A stretch of DNA of 64,000 nucleotides. Source: Microcella frigidaquae (GTDB lineage: Bacteria > Actinomycetota > Actinomycetes > Actinomycetales > Microbacteriaceae). Where the stretch lies: contig NZ_JACHBS010000001.1 in NCBI RefSeq assembly GCF_014200395.1, positions 1,178,001-1,242,000 on the forward strand, written 5' to 3'. The position numbers and the translations under genes were made by a program. Below are positions 54,548 through 64,000 of the stretch, piece after piece. Position 1 is the first letter of the stretch; each line of letters starts with the position of its first letter. The notes under the pieces are model-generated. The model worked only from the letters and a program-made list of their open reading frames with translations. It did not search any database and had not been told where the DNA came from.

Positions 54548-56508
54548 CGGGCGGCCTCCCCTCGGGGTCCATCAGAAGCGGAGTCGATGACACGGGCCTC
54601 GCGGTCGATCGCATCGCGCCGTCGGCCCTCCTGCTCGGCGAGCTTGAGATCGCGCTCGACGCGCTCGGCTGCCGCGAGCTCCTCATCCTCCAGCGACGAG
54701 ATGACGTAGCGGTAGTGCTCGTTGCGCTTGAGCAGCTCGCTGTGCGTGCCGACGTCGGTGATGCGGCCCTCCTGCAGCAGCGCGACGCGGTCGGCCATCT
54801 GCACGGTCGAGGGCCGGTGCGCGACGATGAGGCCGGTGGTCGTCGCGAGCACGCGCCGCAGCGCCGCCTCGACGAGGGCCTCGGTGTCGACATCGAGCGC
54901 ACTGAGCGGGTCGTCGAGCACGAGCACGGCGGGGTTCGCCGCCACGGCGCGGGCGAGCGCGAGCCGCTGGCGCTGGCCGCCCGAGAGGCTCAGCCCCTCT
55001 TCGCCCACCGTCGTGTCGACGCCGTCGGGCAGGCTGTGCACGAAGTCGGCCTGCGCGATGTCGAGCGCCTCGGCGAGCACGCGCTCGGCCTCGGCCGCGT
55101 CGGCAGGGTCGTCGCTCTCGGTCAGGTCGGGGCGCCCGAGCAGAACGTTGTCGCGCACGCTCGCGGAGAACAAGGTCGCGTCTTCGAAGGCCATCGCGAT
55201 GTGGCGGCGCAGCTCCTCCCGCGTGAGGTCGCGGATGTCGACGCCGTCGAGCAGCACCCGCCCCTCGGTCACGTCGTAGAGCCGCGTCGCAAGGGCGGTC
55301 ATCGTGGTCTTGCCGCTGCCCGTGACACCGACGAGGGCCATGGTCTCGCCGGGCTCGAGCTCGAGGGTGACGCCGTCGAGCACTCCGGGCTGGTCGGCGG
55401 GAGCATCCTGGTACCGGAAGACCACGTTCTCGAACGTGAGCCGCCCGGTGGGCGCCTCGATGCTGACCGGCGCGGCGGGGTCGGTGATGGTGTTGACCTC
55501 GTCCATGACCTCGAAGAAGCGGTCGGTCGCCGCGCGCGTGTCGTAGGTCATCGCGAGCAGGAAGCCGATCGACTCGATCGGGAATCGCAGCACGGTCGCC
55601 GTCGCGAAGAACGCGAACAGCTCGCCGACGCTCAGCTCGCCGTTCGCCGCGAGCGCGACCCCGCCGAGCAGGCACAGCGCGAACGCGACGTCGGGGATCA
55701 GCACGAGCCAGAACCAGATGCCGGCGATGGCCTTCGCCTTGTCGATCTCGGTGGCGCGCAGCAGCTCGGCCTGCTCGGCGAACTTCAGCAGCGAGTGCGT
55801 GCCGCGGCCGAAGGCCTTGAGCACGCGGATGCCGTGCACGCTCTCCTCGACCGCCGTGGCGAGGTCGCCCTGCTGGTCTTGCGCGCGCCGCGCGATGACC
55901 GAGTACTTCTGCTCGAAGAGGTAGCCGTAGATCCACAGCGGCACGCTCACGACGAAGAACAGCAGGCCGAGCCACAGGCTCCAGCTGAACAGCACGACGA
56001 AGCCGATGACGATCGTGATGCCGTTGACGATCAGCAGCACGAAGCCGAACGACAGCCAGCGGCGGATCAGGTTGAGGTCGCTCACCGCGCGGCTCAGCAG
56101 CTGGCCCGACTGCCAGCGGTCGTGGAAGGCGACCGGCAGGTCTTGCAGCTGCGCGTAGAGCCCGTTGCGCATGCGCGCCTCGATGTGGGTGCCCGGCGTG
56201 AGCACGAAGAAGCGGCGGAGCGCGATGAAGACGGCTTCGAGGATGCCCAGCACGAGCACCGCGATCGCGGCCGGCCAGATCTGGCTCGGGTCGCCGGTGG
56301 CGAGCGGCCCGTCGACGAGGCTCTGCAGCACGAGCGGAATGGCGAGTGCGATGACCCCGGCGAGCAGGGCCGCGACCATGCCCGCGTAGATCCACGGCAT
56401 GGCCGGCTTCGCGTAGGGCAGGATGCGCGCCAGCGCCCGGGCGGTGCTCAGGCGCAGCGGCGCGGGCGCGGGGGCCGCGGCGGGCGGGGGTGGAGCGGTC
56501 GTCGACAT
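54544..56508 (-). CDS. ABC exporter subunit (heterodimer partner 1)
   Basis: 654 residues: six-helix domain (~30-340), then ATPase (~355-600) with Walker [10 protein letters not shown], intact signature LSGGQRQRL and Walker [13 protein letters not shown], where the catalytic Glu is replaced by Asp. It therefore carries the degenerate ATP site usual for heterodimeric exporters; the partner supplies the other site. A charged C-terminal tail follows. First gene of the pair. Confidence 0.93.
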   Translation of the reverse strand: MSTTAPPPPAAAPAPAPLRLSTARALARILPYAKPAMPWIYAGMVAALLAGVIALAIPLVLQSLVDGPLATGDPSQIWPAAIAVLVLGILEAVFIALRRFFVLTPGTHIEARMRNGLYAQLQDLPVAFHDRWQSGQLLSRAVSDLNLIRRWLSFGFVLLIVNGITIVIGFVVLFSWSLWLGLLFFVVSVPLWIYGYLFEQKYSVIARRAQDQQGDLATAVEESVHGIRVLKAFGRGTHSLLKFAEQAELLRATEIDKAKAIAGIWFWLVLIPDVAFALCLLGGVALAANGELSVGELFAFFATATVLRFPIESIGFLLAMTYDTRAATDRFFEVMDEVNTITDPAAPVSIEAPTGRLTFENVVFRYQDAPADQPGVLDGVTLELEPGETMALVGVTGSGKTTMTALATRLYDVTEGRVLLDGVDIRDLTREELRRHIAMAFEDATLFSASVRDNVLLGRPDLTESDDPADAAEAERVLAEALDIAQADFVHSLPDGVDTTVGEEGLSLSGGQRQRLALARAVAANPAVLVLDDPLSALDVDTEALVEAALRRVLATTTGLIVAHRPSTVQMADRVALLQEGRITDVGTHSELLKRNEHYRYVISSLEDEELAAAERVERDLKLAEQEGRRRDAIDREARVIDSASDGPRGEAAR

Positions 56509-56733
56509 GGTGCGTCCTCGATGGTCCGCGCTCGCTCGTGGCGGGCGCGGTGCAGTAATGGTGGCCGGAGTGCCGTGGCGCTGTGCTGCGGCACAGTGCT
56601 GCGGCGGAGTGGTGCGCGGCCTCCGGGGGTGGCCCGGGGCAGCCTTCCACCCTATGCCTCAGGTCATATGAATGAAGAACCGAGGGGGGATCGTGACGGT
56701 GCTGTTATCGCGCGCGCACGCCGACCGTGCCGC

Positions 56734-57933
56734 TCAGCGCACGAGCACGCTCAGGCAGGTGACGCAGCCCTCGAGCTTCTCGAACTCGGAGATGTCGACC
56801 GTCACCACCCGGTAGCCGAGCGAGCGCACGAGCTCGGCCGAGGCGGGCGCCGAGGTCGCCATGAGCACGGCGTCGTCGCCGAGCACGACGACGTGGCCGC
56901 CCTCCGCCTCGGGCATCGGCAGGAACGAGCGCCACATCGACGCGTCGTCGATCGTCGAGGGGTGGCCGATGACGGTGCCGTCGGGCAGGGCCGTGACCGC
57001 GCTCTTGAGGTGCAGCACCTTCGAGACGGGCACCGCGACGACCTCGCGCCCGAGGCGCCCGGCGATCGCGCGCAGCTGGCGGATGCCCTCCGCATTCGTA
57101 CGACCGCCACGGCCGACGTAGACGGTCGAGCCGATCTGCAGCACGTCGCCCCCGTCGAGCGTTCCGGGCTCGACGATGCGCTCGACGCGCAGGCCGAGAT
57201 CGCGGGCGGTCGGCGCGGCGTCGTCGATCTCGCGCGCCCGCGAGACGGCACCCGGGCGGGTGACGATCGCGGTGCCGTCGATGATCACGAGGGTGTCCTC
57301 GACGAACACCGAGTCGGGCAGCTCCTCGGCCGGCGGCACCTCGACGATGGTGAAGCCCTCCGCCCGCAGTGCGCCGACGTAGTCCTCCCACTGCCGCTCG
57401 GCGAGATCGAGGTCGACCGGCACGCGCTCCTGGTGGGTGAGCTCGCCGTCGGCGAGGCGCGAGCTGGGCATCCGCACGATCGCGATGCGGCGGGATGCGG
57501 AGGCCGCGGCCCGGCGCGCGGCCCAGATACGGCGGCCCACCAGCAGGGTCGCGAGCACCGCGACCACCTGGAACAGCAGGTTGAAGCCGAAGACGCTCAG
57601 CCAGAGGTAGTCGATGAGCGCACCGCTGATCGGGTTGCCGGCGGAGACGATGGCGAGCATCGCGCCGAGCCACGACGACACGAAGGCGGCGAGCAGGCCG
57701 ACCGCGAGGGTGATCCAGCGGTTGTCGAGTATGCCCGCCGTGCCGACGATGGCGAGGAAGACGAACAGCAGCATCGACGAGAAGCCGAAGACGCCGTTGA
57801 CCTGCACGAGCACCTCGAGCGTGGCGCCGTTGATCGCCGAGAACAGCACGACCGTCACGAAGTGGGTGACGATCGCGACCGCGGCGGCGGCGAGGGCGGA
57901 GTCGAGCAGGCGGCGCGAGAGGGGCTGAGTCAC
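56734..57933 (-). CDS. Membrane-anchored dimethylarginine dimethylaminohydrolase (DDAH) fusion
   Basis: 399 residues. N-terminal ~135 residues hold four or five membrane helices with no known family. C-terminal ~255 residues are a DDAH/pentein domain: substrate-binding VEDTLVI, LDGGDVLQIG, catalytic His in VLHLKSAVT and catalytic Cys393 in GCVTCLSVLVR. DDAH converts N-omega-methylated arginines to citrulline and methylamine. Most bacterial DDAHs are soluble and ~255 residues long, so the membrane part is an addition. GTG start; TAGCGT ends 6 bases upstream (leaderless). Confidence 0.86.
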   Translation of the reverse strand: MTQPLSRRLLDSALAAAAVAIVTHFVTVVLFSAINGATLEVLVQVNGVFGFSSMLLFVFLAIVGTAGILDNRWITLAVGLLAAFVSSWLGAMLAIVSAGNPISGALIDYLWLSVFGFNLLFQVVAVLATLLVGRRIWAARRAAASASRRIAIVRMPSSRLADGELTHQERVPVDLDLAERQWEDYVGALRAEGFTIVEVPPAEELPDSVFVEDTLVIIDGTAIVTRPGAVSRAREIDDAAPTARDLGLRVERIVEPGTLDGGDVLQIGSTVYVGRGGRTNAEGIRQLRAIAGRLGREVVAVPVSKVLHLKSAVTALPDGTVIGHPSTIDDASMWRSFLPMPEAEGGHVVVLGDDAVLMATSAPASAELVRSLGYRVVTVDISEFEKLEGCVTCLSVLVR

Positions 57934-57956
57934 CCGATAACGCTACCCGCCGCTCC

Positions 57957-58051
57957 GCGCGTCACAAATCACGGAGAATGCGGGCTCGCCGCCGCCCTTA
58001 CCGGCACGACGGAGACCGGGATGTGCCGGAAGTCCGTGATGTGTGACGCGC
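57957..58051. repeat. 95-base imperfect inverted repeat
   Basis: GCGCGTCACAAATCACGGA at 57957-57975 is mirrored at 58033-58051 with one mismatch in 19. Inside, CCGGCAC and GTGCCGG form a second stem. It lies between purNH and the DDAH gene. It may terminate purNH or be a small MITE-like element; no direct repeats flank it. Confidence 0.6.
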
Positions 58052-58088
58052 CGGGCGGACGGCGGGTGGACGGGCCCGTCGCGCCCGT

Positions 58089-60314
<2,226 letters not shown>

Positions 60315-60323
60315 CCGCCCAGG

Positions 60324-61565
60324 CTACCGGCTGGCGGCGGAGGCGAGCGGCCGGGGCAGGCGCGCACCCCCGGCGAGCAGACCCAGGGATGCTCCGATGA
60401 GGGTCTCGGTGAGCATCCAGAGCCCCACCGCCAGCGGGTCGGGTCCGACGACGGCGAGGCGTCCGGGCCCGGCCGCCCCCGCGGCGACGAAGGCGAGGAA
60501 CCCCATGGCGGCACCGGCGATGACGGCACTGACCGTCCCCACGCCGAGCGACCAGAGCCGCAGCGCCCCGCCCTCCACTCCCGCCGAGGCGGCGGCCGCC
60601 GCGAGGCGCGGGCGCACAGCGATGCCGGCGGCGAAAGCGGCGAGCACCGGCACGAGGAGGGTCAGGAACCCCAGCGGCGAGGGCTCGGTCGGCAGCGCGC
60701 CGAGCACCGGCACGGCGGGCAGCGGCCCGAGCGTCACCGCGATGGGGCTGACCGTCGACCCGGCGCCGACGGCGAAGCCGGGGCCGACGAGCCACGCGGA
60801 GGTCCAGACCACGAGGGTGGGAAGGAAGGCCAGCTGCGCCACCGTGAGCGCGATGCCGCCGAGCACGCCCGCCTGCACGCTCTCGTACAGCGCGATCACC
60901 TGCCCGTAGCCGGCCAGCAGCGCGGCGGCGGTCAGCAGCGCGGCGATCGCCGCGACGGTCGCGACCGTTCCCAGCCCGGCGCGCAGGGCGGCACCGCCCG
61001 CGGCGAGCCAGGGCTGCGGGCCCTCGGCGATCATGCGGCGCAGCCGCACGCGGGCCGGGTTGGTCGCCCCGATCGAGCCGATCGCGATGCCGAGGCCGAG
61101 GATCAGCGCCGGAAAGAGAACCGCCTGCCAGCGCGACGGCAGCACGCCCGGCACCCCGCTGACGGTGAGCAGCAGCACGGTCGAGAGCAGGACGACCGTC
61201 GCCAGGGCGACCAGCTCGCCGACGATGCGGTGCGGCTCGTGGCGCAGACGGCGGCCCACCGCGACCCCCGCCAGCGCCATGGCCAGCGTGAAGCCGGTGA
61301 GGGCGATCGAGACGAGGAAGGGCTCGCCGACCCCGAGCACGTCGAGCGCGAGCGCCGTCTGGGGGTCGAGTTGGAAGGTGACGTCGACGCCGTGGCCGAG
61401 CATCCAGATGATGACGGCCGCGCGCCAGAAGACGACCCAGTCGATCTGGAAGCCGAATTGGAGGGCCCACTGCAGGGTCAGGACGCTGAGCGGCACCGCG
61501 ATGCCGATCGCGACGATCAGCAGCGCCTCGAAGGCGCTCAGCACGGCGGTCAGGCGGCGGTTCAT
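60324..61565 (-). CDS. DUF6350 membrane protein
   Basis: 413 residues with about ten membrane helices; matches the actinobacterial DUF6350 family (FEALLIVAIGIAVPLSVLTLQW; GHGVDVTFQL). Its function is unknown. It lies 9 bases upstream of purNH, a conserved neighbour pair in actinobacteria. The ATG at 61565 is chosen; upstream codons add an unconserved Pro/Arg stretch. Confidence 0.86.
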   Translation of the reverse strand: MNRRLTAVLSAFEALLIVAIGIAVPLSVLTLQWALQFGFQIDWVVFWRAAVIIWMLGHGVDVTFQLDPQTALALDVLGVGEPFLVSIALTGFTLAMALAGVAVGRRLRHEPHRIVGELVALATVVLLSTVLLLTVSGVPGVLPSRWQAVLFPALILGLGIAIGSIGATNPARVRLRRMIAEGPQPWLAAGGAALRAGLGTVATVAAIAALLTAAALLAGYGQVIALYESVQAGVLGGIALTVAQLAFLPTLVVWTSAWLVGPGFAVGAGSTVSPIAVTLGPLPAVPVLGALPTEPSPLGFLTLLVPVLAAFAAGIAVRPRLAAAAASAGVEGGALRLWSLGVGTVSAVIAGAAMGFLAFVAAGAAGPGRLAVVGPDPLAVGLWMLTETLIGASLGLLAGGARLPRPLASAASR

Positions 61566-61629
61566 CTCGCGGGCGAGCCTAGCCGCGGTGCCCCGCGCCG
61601 ACCGCGGCGGCGCGCACACGCACCGGGCC

Positions 61630-64000
61630 TCACCCCAGCGCGGCGCGCGCGGCGGCCCGAGCGGCCAGCGGGTCGGGAGCGGCGCAGGAGGCGGCAGCCG
61701 CATCCCGGCACTGCGTGAGAGTCACGCCAGCGAGCCGGGCGCCGACGGTCGGGATCGCCCGGGCGACCATCGACAGGCTCGTCGCGCCCAGGCCGACGAG
61801 CACGGCGGCGAAGTCGGGGTCGGCCGCCGCCTCGCCGCAGAGCCCCATCGGGGTGCCGGTCGCCTCGGCGGCCTCCCCGACGATGCGGATCATGCGCAGC
61901 AGGGCGGGCTGCCACGGGTCGGCGAGCGGGGCGAGCGCCGCCGACATGCGGTCGGCGGCCATCGTGTACTGGGAGAGGTCGTTGGTGCCGACGCTGAGGA
62001 AGTCGACGGCCCCGCACAGCTCGATCGCGGTCAGCGCCGCCGCCGGCGTCTCGAGCATCACCCCGACGCTCCGGATGCCCGCCTCGCGCGCCCGGGCGGC
62101 GAACTCGCGCGTCTCGGCCAGCGTCGCGATCATCGGCGCCATGACCGCGACGTCAGCGCGCTCTGCGGCCGCGGCCTCGGCGATCGCCCGAAGCTGCCGC
62201 TCGAGCACGAGCGGGTCGCGGATCGCCGTGCGGACGCCGCGCAGCCCGAGCACCGGGTTCGGCTCGTGGATCGGCGTGAAGAACGGGAGCGGCTTGTCGC
62301 TGCCCGCATCGAGGGTGCGCACGATGACCCGCTGGTCGGGGAAGGCCGCGAAGACCTCGCGGTAGGCGGCCACCTGCTCGGCGACGCTCGGCTCGTCGGC
62401 CCGGTCGAGGAAGCAGAACTCGGTGCGGAACAGGCCCACTCCCTCGGCGCCGCGCTCGACCGCGCGGGCGATCTCGCGCGGGGCGCCGACGTTGGCGCTC
62501 AGCACGACCCGGTGCCCATCGGCGGTCGAACCCGGACCGCGGAACGGCGGCAGGGTGATGACGCCGGTCGCCGTCGCCTGGAGGCCGGGGTCGGGCTGCA
62601 CGATCACCTCGCCCGTCTCGCCGTCGACGAGCACGAGCGTGCCGTCGGCGATGCGGGTCGCGCCCTCCACCCCGACGACGGCGGGCAGGCCGAGCTCGCG
62701 GGCGATGATCGCCGTGTGCGAGGTGGGGCCGCCCCCCTCGGTGACCAGGGCGATGCAGGTCGCGGGGTCGAGCGAGACCGTGTCAGCGGGCGCGAGATCG
62801 TCGGCGACGAGCACGTAGGGCTCGCGGCGCTCGGGGAGCCCGGGCGGCTCGACGCCGGTCAGCCGCGCGATGACGCGGTCGCGCACGTCGTGCAGGTCGG
62901 TGATGCGGTCGAACAGCTCGCCGCCGGCGGCGCGGTACTGCTCGGCGACGTCTGCGATCGCCTCCCAGACGGCGCGCTCGGGCGTGAGGCCGCGGGCCCG
63001 GATCGCGCCGGCGGCCTCCTCGATCAGCTGCGGGTCGCCGGCCATGGCGGCCGTCGCCACGAGCACCTCGGCGCGATGACCGCTCGTCTCCTCCGCGCGG
63101 CGCCGGTAGTCGCGGGCGGTCGCCTCGAGGGCATCCCGCAGGATGCCCGCCGCGGCTGCGCGGGCGGGTGGGGCCAGCACGGCCGTCGCCGGGGGCTCGG
63201 CGATCGCGTGCACGAGCACCGCGACCGGCCCGATCACGCGACCGGCGCTGACCCCGAGAGGCCCGGTGCCGGGCCCGGTGCCGGACACCGGGGCGGGGGC
63301 GGCAGCGGCAATGCTGTCGTCGGCGCTGGTGGCAGTGGCGGTGCCGATGGCGGTGCCGGCGTCGGCGGGCTCGACGAGCTCGGCGATGAGCGGCTCGCCG
63401 AACCCGGTGGCGAGCAGCGCGACGAGGGCGTCGACGGCGGCGCGAGCATCCACCCCCGCCGCGTCGATGCGCACCGCGGTGCCCGCCGTGGCCGCGAGCA
63501 CGGCGATGGCGAGCGGGCTGCGGGCCGAGGCAGGCGGCTTGCCGTCGACGGTGAGCGTGAGCTCGGCGGTGAAGCCGGCGGCGAGCGCCGCGATCTCGGC
63601 GGCGGGGCGGGCGTGCAGCCCTCCCTCGTTGACGACGACCGCCGGAGCGCTCACGGTGAGAGCGTCATCGTCCGCGAGCTCGGCGGGCGGGCGGGCGGGC
63701 TCGCTCGGGCCGGGAGCGGGCCGCTGCAGCAGCGCGCTCTTGGGCGAGAGAGCGGCTTCGGCCTCGGCGGCGACCGTGTCGAGGTCGTCGCCGATGCCGG
63801 CGCGCACGGCTGCGGCCAGCAGGCCCTCGACGAAGGGAGCCGCGACGACGCGCACCGCGATGCGCCCGCCGAGCTGCTCCAGAGCCATGTCGGCACTGAG
63901 CACGGCCGAGCCGAGGTCGGTGATGACGACGACGCCGCGCCCCTGTGAGGCCTCGCTGATGGCGGCGGCGACGCGAGTCGCGTTGGTTCCGGTGCCACCG
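61630..64000 (-). CDS. dhaM: DhaM-HPr-EI multiphosphoryl transfer protein (N-terminus beyond the window)
   Basis: 790 residues visible. At the right edge the frame reads GGTGTNATRVAAAISEASQG, then VVVITDLGSAVLSADMALE, which is the second half of a DhaM-type EIIA domain; its active-site His lies outside. An HPr domain (~110-200 of the visible part) has GGLHARPAAEI with its His. Then comes a complete enzyme I: PEP-phosphorylated His in GGPTSHTAIIARE, and the PEP-binding C-terminal half (LRGVRTAIRD, SVGTNDLSQYTMAADR). It passes phosphate from PEP to EIIA for dihydroxyacetone kinase, or for general PTS use. Confidence 0.93.
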   Translation of the reverse strand, partial: GGTGTNATRVAAAISEASQGRGVVVITDLGSAVLSADMALEQLGGRIAVRVVAAPFVEGLLAAAVRAGIGDDLDTVAAEAEAALSPKSALLQRPAPGPSEPARPPAELADDDALTVSAPAVVVNEGGLHARPAAEIAALAAGFTAELTLTVDGKPPASARSPLAIAVLAATAGTAVRIDAAGVDARAAVDALVALLATGFGEPLIAELVEPADAGTAIGTATATSADDSIAAAAPAPVSGTGPGTGPLGVSAGRVIGPVAVLVHAIAEPPATAVLAPPARAAAAGILRDALEATARDYRRRAEETSGHRAEVLVATAAMAGDPQLIEEAAGAIRARGLTPERAVWEAIADVAEQYRAAGGELFDRITDLHDVRDRVIARLTGVEPPGLPERREPYVLVADDLAPADTVSLDPATCIALVTEGGGPTSHTAIIARELGLPAVVGVEGATRIADGTLVLVDGETGEVIVQPDPGLQATATGVITLPPFRGPGSTADGHRVVLSANVGAPREIARAVERGAEGVGLFRTEFCFLDRADEPSVAEQVAAYREVFAAFPDQRVIVRTLDAGSDKPLPFFTPIHEPNPVLGLRGVRTAIRDPLVLERQLRAIAEAAAAERADVAVMAPMIATLAETREFAARAREAGIRSVGVMLETPAAALTAIELCGAVDFLSVGTNDLSQYTMAADRMSAALAPLADPWQPALLRMIRIVGEAAEATGTPMGLCGEAAADPDFAAVLVGLGATSLSMVARAIPTVGARLAGVTLTQCRDAAAASCAAPDPLAARAAARAALG

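Noticed and set aside
61033..63948. A 971-codon plus-strand frame antisense to DhaM-EI and DUF6350
   Set aside because: Low-complexity product, no start signal, while the minus strand encodes intact HPr and EI motifs.

Overview
The window is a GC-rich actinobacterial chromosome segment, most likely from the family Microbacteriaceae (inference from gene content; the species cannot be named from sequence alone). Supporting signs are groEL with CIRCE operators, a 6C small RNA beside a Tad-pilus locus, HtaA-type haem proteins under DtxR/IdeR-like iron boxes, several actinobacterial DUF families (DUF3048, DUF3263, DUF4244, DUF4282, DUF6350), and many genes with a -10 box (TAnnnT) placed 6-7 nt before the start codon, as expected of leaderless mRNAs.

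Layout. 1-3.7 kb: groEL (cut by the window edge) with two CIRCE boxes, a DUF3048 lipoprotein, a cold-shock protein, a LytR_C membrane protein and DUF3263. 3.7-9.3 kb: a haem/iron block with an HmuT-like lipoprotein and two HtaA-domain surface proteins, two of these genes carrying iron boxes. 9.3-12.4 kb: ElaA-type acetyltransferase, MsrB, a DMT transporter and a short CDF transporter. 12.1-14.3 kb: an AT-richer patch with a NERD-domain membrane protein beside tRNA-Thr. 14.4-20.6 kb: exported hydrolase, holB, tmk, topA. 20.8-24.1 kb: Tad pilus genes and the 6C RNA. 24.3-30.5 kb: acs, RidA, DUF4177, a class A PBP and a metallophosphoesterase. 30.5-32 kb: tRNA-Pro with an IS481-family element inserted just behind its 3' end. 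32-36 kb: tdk plus a two-component system that includes a degenerate second kinase. 36-38.2 kb: an AT-richer orphan membrane protein of unknown function.

38.2-42.8 kb is a one-carbon block: folD and glyA behind a ZTP (pfl) riboswitch, an MFS exporter, and purU. 42.9-45.8 kb is a compact flavin electron-transfer operon: FMN-binding lipoprotein, ApbE flavinyltransferase, and a fusion of an RnfD/NqrB-like membrane domain with a ferredoxin-NADP-reductase-like domain. Then come hsp20 under CIRCE plus HAIR, a metal P-type ATPase with a tiny Cys-rich protein and a CsoR-like operator, icd, a GNAT, an alkyltransferase-like protein, DUF4282, a chromate transporter, a heterodimeric ABC exporter, a membrane-fused dimethylarginine hydrolase, a purN-purH fusion, DUF6350, and a DhaM-HPr-EI multiphosphoryl transfer protein that runs off the right edge.

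The most novel-looking content is the flavin electron-transfer operon, the membrane-DDAH fusion, the 716-residue orphan membrane protein at 36.0 kb and the NERD membrane protein. The best-supported regulatory finds are the 6C RNA, the ZTP riboswitch, the iron boxes and the paired heat-shock operators.
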